Assembly: GCF_009765275.1 (NCBI RefSeq) | Contig: NZ_VOPH01000003.1 | Span: 620,001-684,000, forward strand | DNA from: Chachezhania sediminis | GTDB lineage: Bacteria > Pseudomonadota > Alphaproteobacteria > Rhodobacterales > Rhodobacteraceae | Direction of reading: 5' to 3' | Length of the DNA: 64,000 nucleotides | Shown: piece by piece, positions 49,789-58,758 of the stretch | Layout of the letters: the number at the start of each line of letters is the position of its first letter | Numbering within the stretch: position 1 is the first letter of the stretch | Made by a program: the position numbers and the translations under genes | The notes under the pieces: generated by a model | The model's database searches: none | Seen by the model: the letters and a program-made list of their open reading frames with translations, nothing else | Told to the model about the DNA's origin: nothing

Positions 49789-50577
49789 TCAGCCGCGGGC
49801 GGCAAAGTCCGTCTTGCGCAGGGCGCGGGCGATCACCCCGGCATGTTTGGCGGCGGTGGCGAGATCGGTGACAAGATCCTGCCGCACCTCGAACATGATC
49901 GAGGGTAGGCCGCGGCGGATGGCGTGCTCCGGCACGGTATAGTCGATGTCGATATCCAGCGCGTAGGGGACGTTGTCGCCGACGCACAGATCCGTCCGGG
50001 ACCGCAGGGCCGCCAGAAAGCTTTGCGACACCGGGTCCTGTGTCGACAGCACGGCATAGGCCTGGTCGCGGAATGCGCCGCCCTTCATCCGGTCGGTCAT
50101 CGTGTGGACCGAGATCAGGATCGGCGGGCGCCCGCGGGACAGCCGCGCGTCGATCTCGGCCGCGATGGTGTCGTGATAGGGGCGCGCGATTTCCTGATAG
50201 CGGCGTTCGCGATGAACCTGCGTCAGGGCGGCATTGCCGGGAATGGCGGTGCCGTCCGCCAGCGCGGTCATGGCAAAGGGATCCCAGGGATAGCGGTTCA
50301 GGTCATAGACCAGCCGGCTGTAGGTGCTGGCGATCACGGTGGCGCCGAAGATCTGGCCCAGCTCTTCCGCGATGGTGCGCGCGCCGATGTCCCAGCCGAT
50401 ATGCCGTTCCAGATCCTTGTGCGGCAGCCCCAGCGTCCCCAGCGCCTGCGGCACGGCCAGCCCTGCATGATCGCAGACGAACAGGAACGGACTGTCCGCC
50501 CCGGGCGACTGGACCTGAACGGCCGGCGGGTCCGTCGGCCCCAGAAGCGACGGGGCCAGCAGGGGGGATGCGGTCAT
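49789..50577 (-). CDS. N-formylglutamate amidohydrolase family protein
   Basis: This 262-residue zinc-type amidohydrolase has VCDHAGLAVP (metal-site histidine), RLVYDLNR and ILISVHTMTDR, all typical of the FGase family. FGases hydrolyse N-formylglutamate or similar N-acyl amino acids. It is the last gene of a five-gene operon with a branched-chain-type ABC importer, coupled to livH by a four-base overlap. Its substrate is therefore probably what the importer brings in. Confidence 0.85.
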   Translation of the reverse strand: MTASPLLAPSLLGPTDPPAVQVQSPGADSPFLFVCDHAGLAVPQALGTLGLPHKDLERHIGWDIGARTIAEELGQIFGATVIASTYSRLVYDLNRYPWDPFAMTALADGTAIPGNAALTQVHRERRYQEIARPYHDTIAAEIDARLSRGRPPILISVHTMTDRMKGGAFRDQAYAVLSTQDPVSQSFLAALRSRTDLCVGDNVPYALDIDIDYTVPEHAIRRGLPSIMFEVRQDLVTDLATAAKHAGVIARALRKTDFAARG

Positions 50578-51458
50578 CGCACCGCCTCGGATTTGCCCAT
50601 GAAGCCCTGCGGACGGAAAAGCAGGACGAAGACGACAAGGGTCAGCGCCACGGCCTCGCGATAGGGCAGGGTGTCTTCGGGCAGATAGGCGCGCAGGAAG
50701 ACCTCCAGCAGGCCCAGGAAAAGGCCGCCCAGAACCGCGCCCTGAAGGCTGCCCAGGCCGCCCAGGGTCACAGCGATGAAGGCCTTGATCACGGGGTTGA
50801 AGCCAAGGGCCGGGTCGACAGACCCGCGCTGCGCGATCCAGAGGACCCCGGCAATGCCCGCCAGCACGCCCGACAGGCCGAAGGCTAGGCTGATCAGGCG
50901 ATTGGCCTGCACGCCCATGACCCGCGTCGCGTCGAAATCCTGTGCCGCGGCACGGATCGCGATGCCAAGGGGCAGGCGGTAGAGGATCGCGTTCACCACG
51001 ATCAGCGCCAGCACGGCCACGACGATGGAAATCGCCTGGATATTGCCGATCCGGGCGAAACCAAGATCCATCGCGCCGCTGAACATGGGCGGAAAGGGCA
51101 GGGCCTGCGGCCGGGCAGAGATCAGGACCTGGAAGGCGATGTGCAAGACCGTCGACACGGCCAGCGAGGACAGCAGCATCGACGCACCGGATGCCCCGCG
51201 CAGGGGGCGGAAGGCGATGCGTTCCATCGCCATCGCGGCCAGGGTCGCGGCGACCAGCCCACACAGGATCGCAACGGGGAAGGGCAGACCCAGTGCCACG
51301 ACGCCGATCATCGCATAGCCGGTCAGGGTCATCAGGTCGCCATGGGCGAAGTTGATCAGGCCCATGATCGAATAGATGATCGCCAGCCCGATCGCCAGAA
51401 GCGCATAGGTGCCGCCCAGGGATAGGCCGTTCACAAGCTGCTGCAGAAAGATGTCCAT
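50574..51458 (-). CDS. livH: branched-chain amino acid-type ABC permease (LivH)
   Basis: This 294-residue integral membrane protein of the LivH type has GGTYALLAIGLAIIYSIMGL at the N-terminus, FAHGDLMTL, and the ATPase-contact region AVTLGGLGSLQGAVLGGL. It pairs with the LivM half of the fused permease/ATPase upstream. The ATG at 51458 starts MDIFLQQLVNGLSLGG, the usual beginning for the family. It lies nine bases after livF. Confidence 0.92.
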   Translation of the reverse strand: MDIFLQQLVNGLSLGGTYALLAIGLAIIYSIMGLINFAHGDLMTLTGYAMIGVVALGLPFPVAILCGLVAATLAAMAMERIAFRPLRGASGASMLLSSLAVSTVLHIAFQVLISARPQALPFPPMFSGAMDLGFARIGNIQAISIVVAVLALIVVNAILYRLPLGIAIRAAAQDFDATRVMGVQANRLISLAFGLSGVLAGIAGVLWIAQRGSVDPALGFNPVIKAFIAVTLGGLGSLQGAVLGGLFLGLLEVFLRAYLPEDTLPYREAVALTLVVFVLLFRPQGFMGKSEAVR

Positions 51459-51467
51459 GGTTCCGGG

Positions 51468-52193
51468 TCAGCTCCCACCCACATATGCGTCCGTCAGGCT
51501 GTCGGACGCGGCCAGTTCCGCCGCCGTTCCCTGCTGGACCACCTGGCCCGAGGACAGGACCAGCCCGCGGTCGGCGACCGACAGGCCCATGGCCACATTC
51601 TGTTCGACGATCAGCATCGTCATGCCCTCGGCCTTCAGGCGTTCGATCCGTTCGAAGACCTCGTCCACGATCTTGGGGGCAAGGCCCAGCGAAGGTTCGT
51701 CCATCAGCACCATCTTGGGCTTGGACATCAGCGCCCGGCCGATGGCCAGCATTTGCTGTTCGCCGCCCGAAAGGGTGCCCGCCAGTTGCGACTGGCGGTC
51801 GGCCAGGGCCGGGAACATCTCGTAGATGCGGCCCTGGTCGCGGCCATTGGCCCCGCGCCGCCGGCCGGCCAGCGCGCCCAGCAGCAGGTTTTCAGACACT
51901 GACAGTTTCGGAAACACACGCCGGCCTTCGAACACGATGGTCAGGCCGGCGGCGGCGATCCGTTCGGGATCCATGTCGGTGATGTCCCGACCGTCAAAGG
52001 TGACGCGGCCGCCCGTCTTGGGGGCCAGCCGCATGATGGCGTTCAGAAGCGAGCTCTTGCCGGCGCCGTTGGCGCCGAGAAGCGAGACGACCTCGCCCTC
52101 GGCGACAGACAGGCTGACGCCGCGTACGGCGCGCACGGCGCCGTAAGCCACGTTCAGGTCGCTGACCTCCAGCAGGGGCGCGCCGTTTGCCAT
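51468..52193 (-). CDS. livF: branched-chain amino acid-type ABC ATPase (LivF)
   Basis: This 241-residue ATPase has Walker A GANGAGKSS, signature LSGGEQQMLAIGRAL and Walker B MVLMDEPSLGLAP, plus the LivF ending region VADRGLVLSSGQVV. It energises uptake together with the ATPase half of the LivM-LivG fusion. Its start codon shares a base with the stop of the binding-protein gene (TGATG). Confidence 0.94.
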   Translation of the reverse strand: MANGAPLLEVSDLNVAYGAVRAVRGVSLSVAEGEVVSLLGANGAGKSSLLNAIMRLAPKTGGRVTFDGRDITDMDPERIAAAGLTIVFEGRRVFPKLSVSENLLLGALAGRRRGANGRDQGRIYEMFPALADRQSQLAGTLSGGEQQMLAIGRALMSKPKMVLMDEPSLGLAPKIVDEVFERIERLKAEGMTMLIVEQNVAMGLSVADRGLVLSSGQVVQQGTAAELAASDSLTDAYVGGS

Positions 52194-53371
52194 CAGTGGT
52201 CGCCTTCGTCCGGGCCGGGGACAGAGGCCGCATCGGGCACGAAGGTGCCGACATGGTCCAGTTCGCCGCCGGTCACCTTGTTCAGGGCCACGGCCCGCAG
52301 GGGCACGCGGTTGCCGCCGGCAAAGGTGATCGTTCCGGTGGCGCCGGGCACGTCCTTGACCGCGTCCCAGGCATCACGGATCGCGGGACCGTCGGTGCTG
52401 CCGGCGTCCTGTACCGCCTGCGCGATGACCTTCACGATGTCATAGCCCGTGGCGGTAAAGGCGCTTTCGGCCGCGCTGCCGTGAAACGTCTCGAACGCGT
52501 CATAGAAGGCAGCCAGGTCCGACCCTTCGTCGGCATAGCCCGCATTGGTGAAGACAACGCCTTCGGCAATCGGGCCCAGGCCCAGCGTGGTGGGACTGTC
52601 GATTCCGTCGCTGCCCAGGACTGGCGTGTCGATCCCGGCATTGCGCAGCTGGGTCAGGAAGGCCGGGAAATCGGGTTCATAGGCCGCGGTCATGATGACA
52701 TCCGGCAGCGCGTCCAGCCCGCTGATCTTCGTCACTTCGGCGGAAAAGTCCTGTTGCCCCATCGAGTATTCGGTGACGCCCAGGATCTTGCCGCCCATCG
52801 CCTCGAACGCGACCATGAAATATTCGGGCAGGCGTTCGGTATAGGGCGTTTCTGGCGACAGCAGGACATAGGCGGTCTTGTAGCCCTGTTCGGTGGCATA
52901 TTGCGCCAGCACAGCGGCCTGCAGGTTATCTGCCGGGTAGTTCGAGAACATGTAGTCCCCCACCACGCCCGGCAGCGTCGGCGTCGATGCGCAGGAGGTC
53001 ACGGCCGGCACTTCGGCGGCCTGCGCGACCTGGCCCGCGGCGATGGACGGGTCGACGTCGCAGGGCGTGATCAGCACGTCGATGCCTTCGTCCACCAGTT
53101 CCTGCGCCACCACGAAGGCCTGCGCGGTTTCCGACCGCATGTCGCGGACGATCAGCTCGATCGGCATGGTGCCCCCGATGCCGCCGGCCTTGTTGATCTC
53201 GTCCACCGCGACCTCGACACCCGCAAGGCTGGGCTGGTCATAGGGCGCCAGATAGCCGGTCAGCCCGCCGATATAGCCCAGTTTCAGCGTGTCCTCGGCC
53301 GCGGCGATCCCGGCGGCCGACGTCAGCGCGGTGGTCAGGGCCAGCGCCCCGAACAGTCCGTTCTTGGTCAT
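52193..53371 (-). CDS. branched-chain amino acid-type ABC periplasmic binding protein
   Basis: This 392-residue receptor of the Leu/Ile/Val-binding type (peripla_BP_6) has a signal peptide ending AAGIAAAED. Conserved features are LGYIGGLTGYLAPYDQPSLAGVEVAV (split here as LGYIGGLTGY and AGVEVAVDEINKAGGI), then RDMRSETAQAFVVAQELV. The ligand is an amino acid, amide or related small molecule. The N-formylglutamate-amidohydrolase gene in the same operon points to an N-acyl amino acid. Overlaps with both neighbours show tight coupling. Confidence 0.9.
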   Translation of the reverse strand: MTKNGLFGALALTTALTSAAGIAAAEDTLKLGYIGGLTGYLAPYDQPSLAGVEVAVDEINKAGGIGGTMPIELIVRDMRSETAQAFVVAQELVDEGIDVLITPCDVDPSIAAGQVAQAAEVPAVTSCASTPTLPGVVGDYMFSNYPADNLQAAVLAQYATEQGYKTAYVLLSPETPYTERLPEYFMVAFEAMGGKILGVTEYSMGQQDFSAEVTKISGLDALPDVIMTAAYEPDFPAFLTQLRNAGIDTPVLGSDGIDSPTTLGLGPIAEGVVFTNAGYADEGSDLAAFYDAFETFHGSAAESAFTATGYDIVKVIAQAVQDAGSTDGPAIRDAWDAVKDVPGATGTITFAGGNRVPLRAVALNKVTGGELDHVGTFVPDAASVPGPDEGDH

Positions 53372-55200
53372 GTCGAAAGTTCCCTGTTGTTGGTTTCCGT
53401 CGTGGCCTTTCGGCCCATGTAGGCCTCCAGCACATGTTCGTTCGTGCGGATCTCGGCCGGGCTGCCATGGGCGATCAGCTGCCCCTTGTTCAGCACCAGG
53501 ATACGCTCGCACAGGCGCATCATCAGTTTCAGGTCGTGGTCCACGATCAGGATGCCGACGCCGAACCGTTCGCGCAGCGACAGCAGGATCGACATCAGGT
53601 CGTCGGATTCCTGTTCGTTCATGCCGGCGGCCGGTTCGTCCAGCAGCAGGATGGCCGGGCGCAGCGCCATGGCCCGCGCGATTTCCAGCCGGCGCTGCTG
53701 GCCATAGGCCAGCGTGCCCGCCTGCCGGTTCGCCAGGTCGCCGATCCACAGCATCTCCAGGAAACCCATCGCCTGGGCATAGGCGGCCTGTTGCGACAGC
53801 TGCGGCCGGGCGGCGGCGACGGCGGCCACGACATTGTCGATGGCTGATTTGCGGGCGAACAGGCGGATGGTCTGGAAGGTGCGCCCGATCCCCTGTTCGG
53901 CGATCTGGTAGGGGGCGGCATGGGTCAGGTCATGGCCCCCCAGTTTCACGGTCCCGGTGCTGGCCGTATGGGTCCCGGCAATGCAGCCCAGCAGCGTCGT
54001 CTTGCCGGATCCGTTCGGCCCGATCAGGCCCACGATCTCTCCCGTCTTCAGGGTGAAGCTGACATCGTCCACCGCGACCACGCCGCCATAGGCCTTGGAC
54101 ACGCCTTCCACGACCAATTCGCGCGGCGCCTGCGTTTCCTCGGGGATCGCGGCGGCCTCGGGCAGTTTCGGGGGCGTGTTGCGCCATCCGGCAATGACGT
54201 CGGAAAGCTCGCGGTGGCCGAACAGGCCTTCGTTATGGCGGTAGAGCACCCAGAGGACAGCGATGGACAGGCCCACATCGGTCAGGCCGAAGACGCTTTG
54301 CCCCATCAGGTCGGCAAAGATGCCCGACTGTTCCAGCCGGCGCAGGCCCTCGACCAGGGCGGTGACCAGCACAGCGCCGACGACGGTGCCGCTGACCGAC
54401 GAAAAGCCGCCCAGGATCAGGATCACCAGCAGGGTGAAGGTCAGGTCGAAATGGAATTCCTTGGGCGAAAACACCGTCAGGTGATGCCCCAGCATGACGC
54501 CGGCCAGTGCGGACACGGCGGCGGAAAAGGCGAAGACCGCCCATTTCACCCGCACGGGCCGGATGCCCACCGACATGGCGGCGGGTTCGTTTTCGCGGAT
54601 CGACTGGGCCAACAAGCCCAGCCGCGCGGCGGCAAGATAGCGCGTGACGAAGATGGCCCCGGCGGCAGCGGCGAAATAGGCCCAGATCGACTTGATCCGC
54701 GGCACGCCATAGATCGCCTGGCTGCCCCGCGTGTAATCGGCCGAGGCGATGACCACCGCGTGCACGATCAGCAGCAGGCCCAGCGTGGCAATCGCGGCCT
54801 CGGACCCGCCCAGCCTTGCGATGGGCAGGCCCAGCACGACACCGATCAGGGTCACGACCGCCACCGTCACGATCAGCGACGCCCAGATCGGCATGTGCAC
54901 CGCGGCCAGCCAGCCCGGCAGGTCCGGCAGCAGCATTCCCTTCGCGGCCACGGGGATCGTCAGCAGCGCCGACAGATGCGCAGCCAGCCCGATGAAGGCC
55001 GCGTGACCGAAGCTGAGGATCCCGGTCATGGCCGAAAAGCTGGACATCCCCAGGCTCGCCACGATCAGGATCAGCAGATAGGTGATCATGGCTTGATCGC
55101 TTCGACCAAGAAACGCCCAGGCCGCGAAAGATGTAACGAAAAGCACACCGGACAGAATCGCCGAATCCGCCAGGGCGCGCCGCTTCGCATCCGAGATCAT
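53368..55200 (-). CDS. fused LivM-LivG: ABC permease and ATPase in one polypeptide
   Basis: This 610-residue protein joins a LivM-type membrane domain (about residues 1-325, with LSFGHAAFIGLAAHL, SIRENEPAAMSVGI and LGGFSSVSGTVVGAVLV) to a LivG-type ATPase (about 345-610, Walker A GPNGSGKTT, signature LAYGQQRRLEIARA, Walker B LLLDEPAAGMN, then GILIVDHDLKLMM). The linker is rich in Pro, Ala and Glu. LivM and LivG are usually separate proteins. The fusion fixes their stoichiometry. It is first in the operon, diverging from the RpiR regulator. The ATG at 55200 has only a distant GGGA. Confidence 0.9.
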   Translation of the reverse strand: MISDAKRRALADSAILSGVLFVTSFAAWAFLGRSDQAMITYLLILIVASLGMSSFSAMTGILSFGHAAFIGLAAHLSALLTIPVAAKGMLLPDLPGWLAAVHMPIWASLIVTVAVVTLIGVVLGLPIARLGGSEAAIATLGLLLIVHAVVIASADYTRGSQAIYGVPRIKSIWAYFAAAAGAIFVTRYLAAARLGLLAQSIRENEPAAMSVGIRPVRVKWAVFAFSAAVSALAGVMLGHHLTVFSPKEFHFDLTFTLLVILILGGFSSVSGTVVGAVLVTALVEGLRRLEQSGIFADLMGQSVFGLTDVGLSIAVLWVLYRHNEGLFGHRELSDVIAGWRNTPPKLPEAAAIPEETQAPRELVVEGVSKAYGGVVAVDDVSFTLKTGEIVGLIGPNGSGKTTLLGCIAGTHTASTGTVKLGGHDLTHAAPYQIAEQGIGRTFQTIRLFARKSAIDNVVAAVAAARPQLSQQAAYAQAMGFLEMLWIGDLANRQAGTLAYGQQRRLEIARAMALRPAILLLDEPAAGMNEQESDDLMSILLSLRERFGVGILIVDHDLKLMMRLCERILVLNKGQLIAHGSPAEIRTNEHVLEAYMGRKATTETNNRELST

Positions 55201-55389
55201 GCGCAGGTTTTCCCTGTGTTCTGGCGTTTCGGGTCGGTTTTCAGGGCCATGAGTCTGCCTTGTCGGGAAACAGGACGGGTCTGGGTCCGAGTCGAACGGA
55301 CAAAGAGAAGTGTACAAGATAGACCATAATCGGCAATGCTGTAACAGGAGATTCGACGGAACACGGGACCGGAGGCACGGGCAGGCAGG

Positions 55390-56259
55390 ATGAGCGGACG
55401 CGTCGAGACATCGATCTTCGAGCTGATGCGCAACGCGTTGCCGGACCTGTCGCCGTCGGAGCGGCGCACGCTGCGGGCGCTTCTGGGGATGAAGTCGACG
55501 ACGCCCCTGACAACGGTCGCCGAGTTTGCCGAACAGGCCGGGGTCAGCGCACCCACGGTCTTGCGCGCGGCGGCCAAGCTGGGATTTGCGAATTTCGAAA
55601 GCTTCCGGGAACGGGTGCTGGCCGACTTCCGCGAACGCGAGGTTTCGGCCTTCGAACAGATGCAGCCCGCGGCGGAAGAGGCCGATCCCGAAACACTGGT
55701 CACCGGCATGGCCGATTGGATGCCCCGCGCCGTGGCCACGACCATCGACCGGGTGCGCGAAGGGGAATTCGACCGCGCGCTCCAGGTCCTGTGCGATCCG
55801 ACGCGACACCTGATGTTCGCGGGCGGGCGGTTCAGCCAGACGCTGGCCGACATGCTGTTCGCCCACATGGACCTGCTGCGCAGCAATTGCCGGCTGATCA
55901 GTTTCGATCAGCGGGCGAGGGTCAACCACATGCTGGACGTGGGCCGCAGCCATGTCCTGATCATCTATGACTTCCGCCGCTATGAACTGGGCAGCGTCCA
56001 GTTGGCGCGCGAGGCCAAGAAGCGCCGGGCCAAGATCGTGCTGGTCACCGACCAGTGGATGTCGCCCATCGCCGACTGGGCCGAAACCGTGCTGGTCTGC
56101 GACGTCCACGGGCCGTCGCCCTTCGACAGCCTGGTGCCTGCGGTCGCCCTGACCGAAACCCTGATCGCCGCCGTCTATGGCAGCATGACCGACGCCGCCA
56201 AGGCACGGCTGGCGGAATTCGAGAAACTGAACGACACCGCGTCCCCCTTCGTACCCTAG
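55390..56259 (+). CDS. RpiR-family regulator (HTH plus SIS domain)
   Basis: This 289-residue regulator has the RpiR N-terminal helix-turn-helix (TVAEFAEQAGVSAPTVLRAA at about residues 42-61, then LGFANFESFRERV). The C-terminal SIS domain contains FAGGRFSQTLADMLF, VLIIYDFRRYE and IVLVTDQWMSP. RpiR regulators often sense sugar phosphates or catabolic intermediates. Between the importer operon and the GS-like/amidohydrolase pair, it is the likely regulator of both directions. No clear palindrome is visible in the 189-base spacer. Confidence 0.9.
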   Translation: MSGRVETSIFELMRNALPDLSPSERRTLRALLGMKSTTPLTTVAEFAEQAGVSAPTVLRAAAKLGFANFESFRERVLADFREREVSAFEQMQPAAEEADPETLVTGMADWMPRAVATTIDRVREGEFDRALQVLCDPTRHLMFAGGRFSQTLADMLFAHMDLLRSNCRLISFDQRARVNHMLDVGRSHVLIIYDFRRYELGSVQLAREAKKRRAKIVLVTDQWMSPIADWAETVLVCDVHGPSPFDSLVPAVALTETLIAAVYGSMTDAAKARLAEFEKLNDTASPFVP

Positions 56260-56289
56260 GCCGGGACCGACATGGATGGAGCAAGCAGA

Positions 56290-57597
56290 ATGACCGACGG
56301 CGTCACCTACCTGGTTTGGCACGATCTGGCGGGGACAAGCCGCACGCGGGGCGTGCCGACGGCCAACCTGTCCTCGATGACAGCCACCGGGCTGGGCTGG
56401 GCCTGTGCCGGTCAGGCGCTGACCGCCTTCGGCAGCATCGTCGACAATCCCTGGGGCCCGATGGACGAAGTGCGTCAGGTCCCGGACATGGAGGCACAGT
56501 TCACCCTGCCGCCTTCCCGGGGCCATGGCGCCTTTCGCGCCGTGATCTGCGACACCAGCACGTCGGACGGGGCGCTGTGGGACTGCTGCGGCCGGGGCTT
56601 CCTGCGCAAGGCGCTGGACGCGCTGAAAGCCGAAACCGGGCTGACCCTGATGGCCAGTTTCGAACACGAATTCTTGCTGACCGGCGAAGGCTATGTGCCG
56701 TCACCTGGCTTCACCCTGGCCGCGGCGATGCAGAAGTCGGAGTTCCTGGACGACCTGAACACCGCGCTGTCCCATGCGGGCGTGCGTCCCGCCACGCTGG
56801 AGCCGGAATATGGCGATGGCCAGTACGAGGTCAGCTGCAAGCCCGATATCGGCCTGCGCGCGGCCGATACCTGCCTGATCGCGCGGGAAACAATCCGCGA
56901 GGTCGCCCGCCGCCACGGCCTGACCGCCAGCTTCACGCCGAAACCGGCGGCCGATGCGGTGGGCAACGGTGCACATGTCCACATGTCGCTGGTCGACGAA
57001 GACGGCCGGAACCACACCTGGGATCCGTCCGGCCCGATGGAACTGTCGGAGGTGGCACAGAAATTCGCCCACGGCATCCTGGCCAGCGTCGACGGTCTGG
57101 TCGCGATCACGGCGCCGTCGCCCGTCAGCTACTATCGCCTGGCGCCCCATTCGTGGAGCTGCGGCTATCGCGCCATCGGCCTGCAGAACCGCGAGGCGGC
57201 GCTGCGCGTGACCCCGGGCATCGGCGACGACGCGGCGAAGGCCAAGGGCCACAATCTGGAGTTCCGCCCCTGCGACGGCACCGCCTCTCCCTACCTTGTC
57301 CTTGGCGCGCTGATCATGGCGGGGCTGGCGGGCATCCGGTCGGGCGGCGGCAAGCTGACCGAAATCACCTGCGATCCGCTGGACATGACCGATGCGGAAC
57401 GCGAGGCGGCCGGGGTGACGCGACTGCCGACCTCGCTGGAGGCAGCACTTCAGGCGTTCCAGGACGATCCCGTGACCGCCACCATGTTCAGCGACGACAT
57501 GCGCGACGTCTACCTGGGCATCAAGCGCTGGGAAATCGAAGCCGCCGCCGCGATGGAAGGCGACCAGGTCTTCCACGCCTATCGCACCGCCTATTGA
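56290..57597 (+). CDS. glutamine synthetase-like ligase
   Basis: This 435-residue protein has the glutamine synthetase catalytic fold: FEHEFLL (metal-binding glutamates), LEPEYGDGQYEVSC, GNGAHVHMSL (the ATP/metal histidine region) and LEFRPCDGTASPYL with the conserved arginine. It lacks the adenylylation-type C-terminus of GlnA and fits the gamma-glutamyl-amine or FluG-like branch. It probably makes or uses a gamma-glutamyl amide. ATG 56290 has GGAG eight bases upstream; ATG 56272 would add six residues. The next gene encodes an amidohydrolase. Confidence 0.85.
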   Translation: MTDGVTYLVWHDLAGTSRTRGVPTANLSSMTATGLGWACAGQALTAFGSIVDNPWGPMDEVRQVPDMEAQFTLPPSRGHGAFRAVICDTSTSDGALWDCCGRGFLRKALDALKAETGLTLMASFEHEFLLTGEGYVPSPGFTLAAAMQKSEFLDDLNTALSHAGVRPATLEPEYGDGQYEVSCKPDIGLRAADTCLIARETIREVARRHGLTASFTPKPAADAVGNGAHVHMSLVDEDGRNHTWDPSGPMELSEVAQKFAHGILASVDGLVAITAPSPVSYYRLAPHSWSCGYRAIGLQNREAALRVTPGIGDDAAKAKGHNLEFRPCDGTASPYLVLGALIMAGLAGIRSGGGKLTEITCDPLDMTDAEREAAGVTRLPTSLEAALQAFQDDPVTATMFSDDMRDVYLGIKRWEIEAAAAMEGDQVFHAYRTAY

Positions 57598-57612
57598 ACC
57601 GGACCTGACCCC

Positions 57613-58743
57613 ATGCCCCAGACCCGCCGCTATATCGACCATCACTGCCACGGCATCGTCGACGCCGACCTGACCCGCCCCCAGCTGGAGGCCCTGATGG
57701 CCGAGGCTCACCTGCCCGCGCCCGACGGCTGCACCCAGTTCGACAAGCCGCTGGGCCTGCTGGTCCGCCGCTATTGCGCGCCGGTGCTGGGGCTGGATCC
57801 CTTTGCCTCGCCCGAGGACTATGTCGCGCGGCGCACCGAACTGGGCGGCCGCGAGGCCAGCCGGCGGCTGATGCAGGGCGCCGGCATGACGGAACTTCTG
57901 ATCGACACCGGCCACCGGTCCGACACGATCCTGGACGTGCCGCAGATGGCCGAAATCACCGGCTGCGCCACGCAGGAGGTCATCCGGATCGAGGCGGTGA
58001 TGGAAGCCGCCGCGAAACAGGCGGGCAGCGCGGAGGAACTGGTCAGCCTCTTCGCCGAGATGATGGAGGCCTTCGCCAGGGACGCCGTCGCGCTGAAATC
58101 CATCGTGGCCTATCGCGTGACTTTCGACATCGACCAGACCCGGCCCGACGCCGGCGCGGTGGTGAAAGCCGCCGGCGACTGGCTGGCGGCGCTGGAGGCA
58201 GGCGAAAGCCGCCGGCTGGACAATGCCGTCCTGATCCGCCACGCGTTGTTCATGGCACTGGACATCTGCGTCGAACGGGATTTTCCGCTGCAGCTGCATA
58301 CGGCCGTGGGCGACCTGGATATCGACATGCCGAAATGCGATCCAACGGTCTTTGTCCCCTTCATCAAGCAGGCCGAGGCGATGAAGGTGCCGCTGACGCT
58401 GTTGCACTGCTATCCCTTCGTCCAGCAGGCCACCTGGCTGGCCGAGGTGTTCCAGAACGTCTATTTCGACGTGGGTTTTACCCTGAACTTCACCGGGCCG
58501 CAGGCGATCCGGACCATGGAGCAGGCGATGGAGATGGGGCCGTTCTTCAAGCAGCTCTACAGCTCCGACGCCTTCGGGCTGGCGGAACTGCACTATCTGG
58601 GCCGGATCCAGTTCGAACGGATGATGGACAAGGTCATGGGCCAGTGGCTGGCGGACGGCGACATCACCCTGAAAGAGGCCGACCGCATCATCGACATGAT
58701 CACCCATGGCAATGCCGCGCGGATCTATCGCCTGACGGAATAG
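57613..58743 (+). CDS. metal-dependent amidohydrolase (FluG N-terminal-like)
   Basis: This 376-residue amidohydrolase_2-type TIM barrel has metal ligands in HHCHG (HxH near the N-terminus), His in LQLHTAVGD, His in LLHCYPF, and Asp in LYSSDAFGLAE. The same fold forms the N-terminal half of fungal FluG, whose C-terminal half is a GS domain; here the halves are adjacent genes 15 bases apart. The substrate is unknown. It ends 15 bases before a convergent gene. Confidence 0.83.
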   Translation: MPQTRRYIDHHCHGIVDADLTRPQLEALMAEAHLPAPDGCTQFDKPLGLLVRRYCAPVLGLDPFASPEDYVARRTELGGREASRRLMQGAGMTELLIDTGHRSDTILDVPQMAEITGCATQEVIRIEAVMEAAAKQAGSAEELVSLFAEMMEAFARDAVALKSIVAYRVTFDIDQTRPDAGAVVKAAGDWLAALEAGESRRLDNAVLIRHALFMALDICVERDFPLQLHTAVGDLDIDMPKCDPTVFVPFIKQAEAMKVPLTLLHCYPFVQQATWLAEVFQNVYFDVGFTLNFTGPQAIRTMEQAMEMGPFFKQLYSSDAFGLAELHYLGRIQFERMMDKVMGQWLADGDITLKEADRIIDMITHGNAARIYRLTE

Positions 58744-58758
58744 GTCTCAGGTTCGGTT

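Noticed and set aside
55201-56667. N-terminal extension of the LivM-LivG frame to about 1099 residues
   Set aside because: The extra part is antisense to the RpiR gene and the start of the GS-like gene; the fused protein is complete from 55200.
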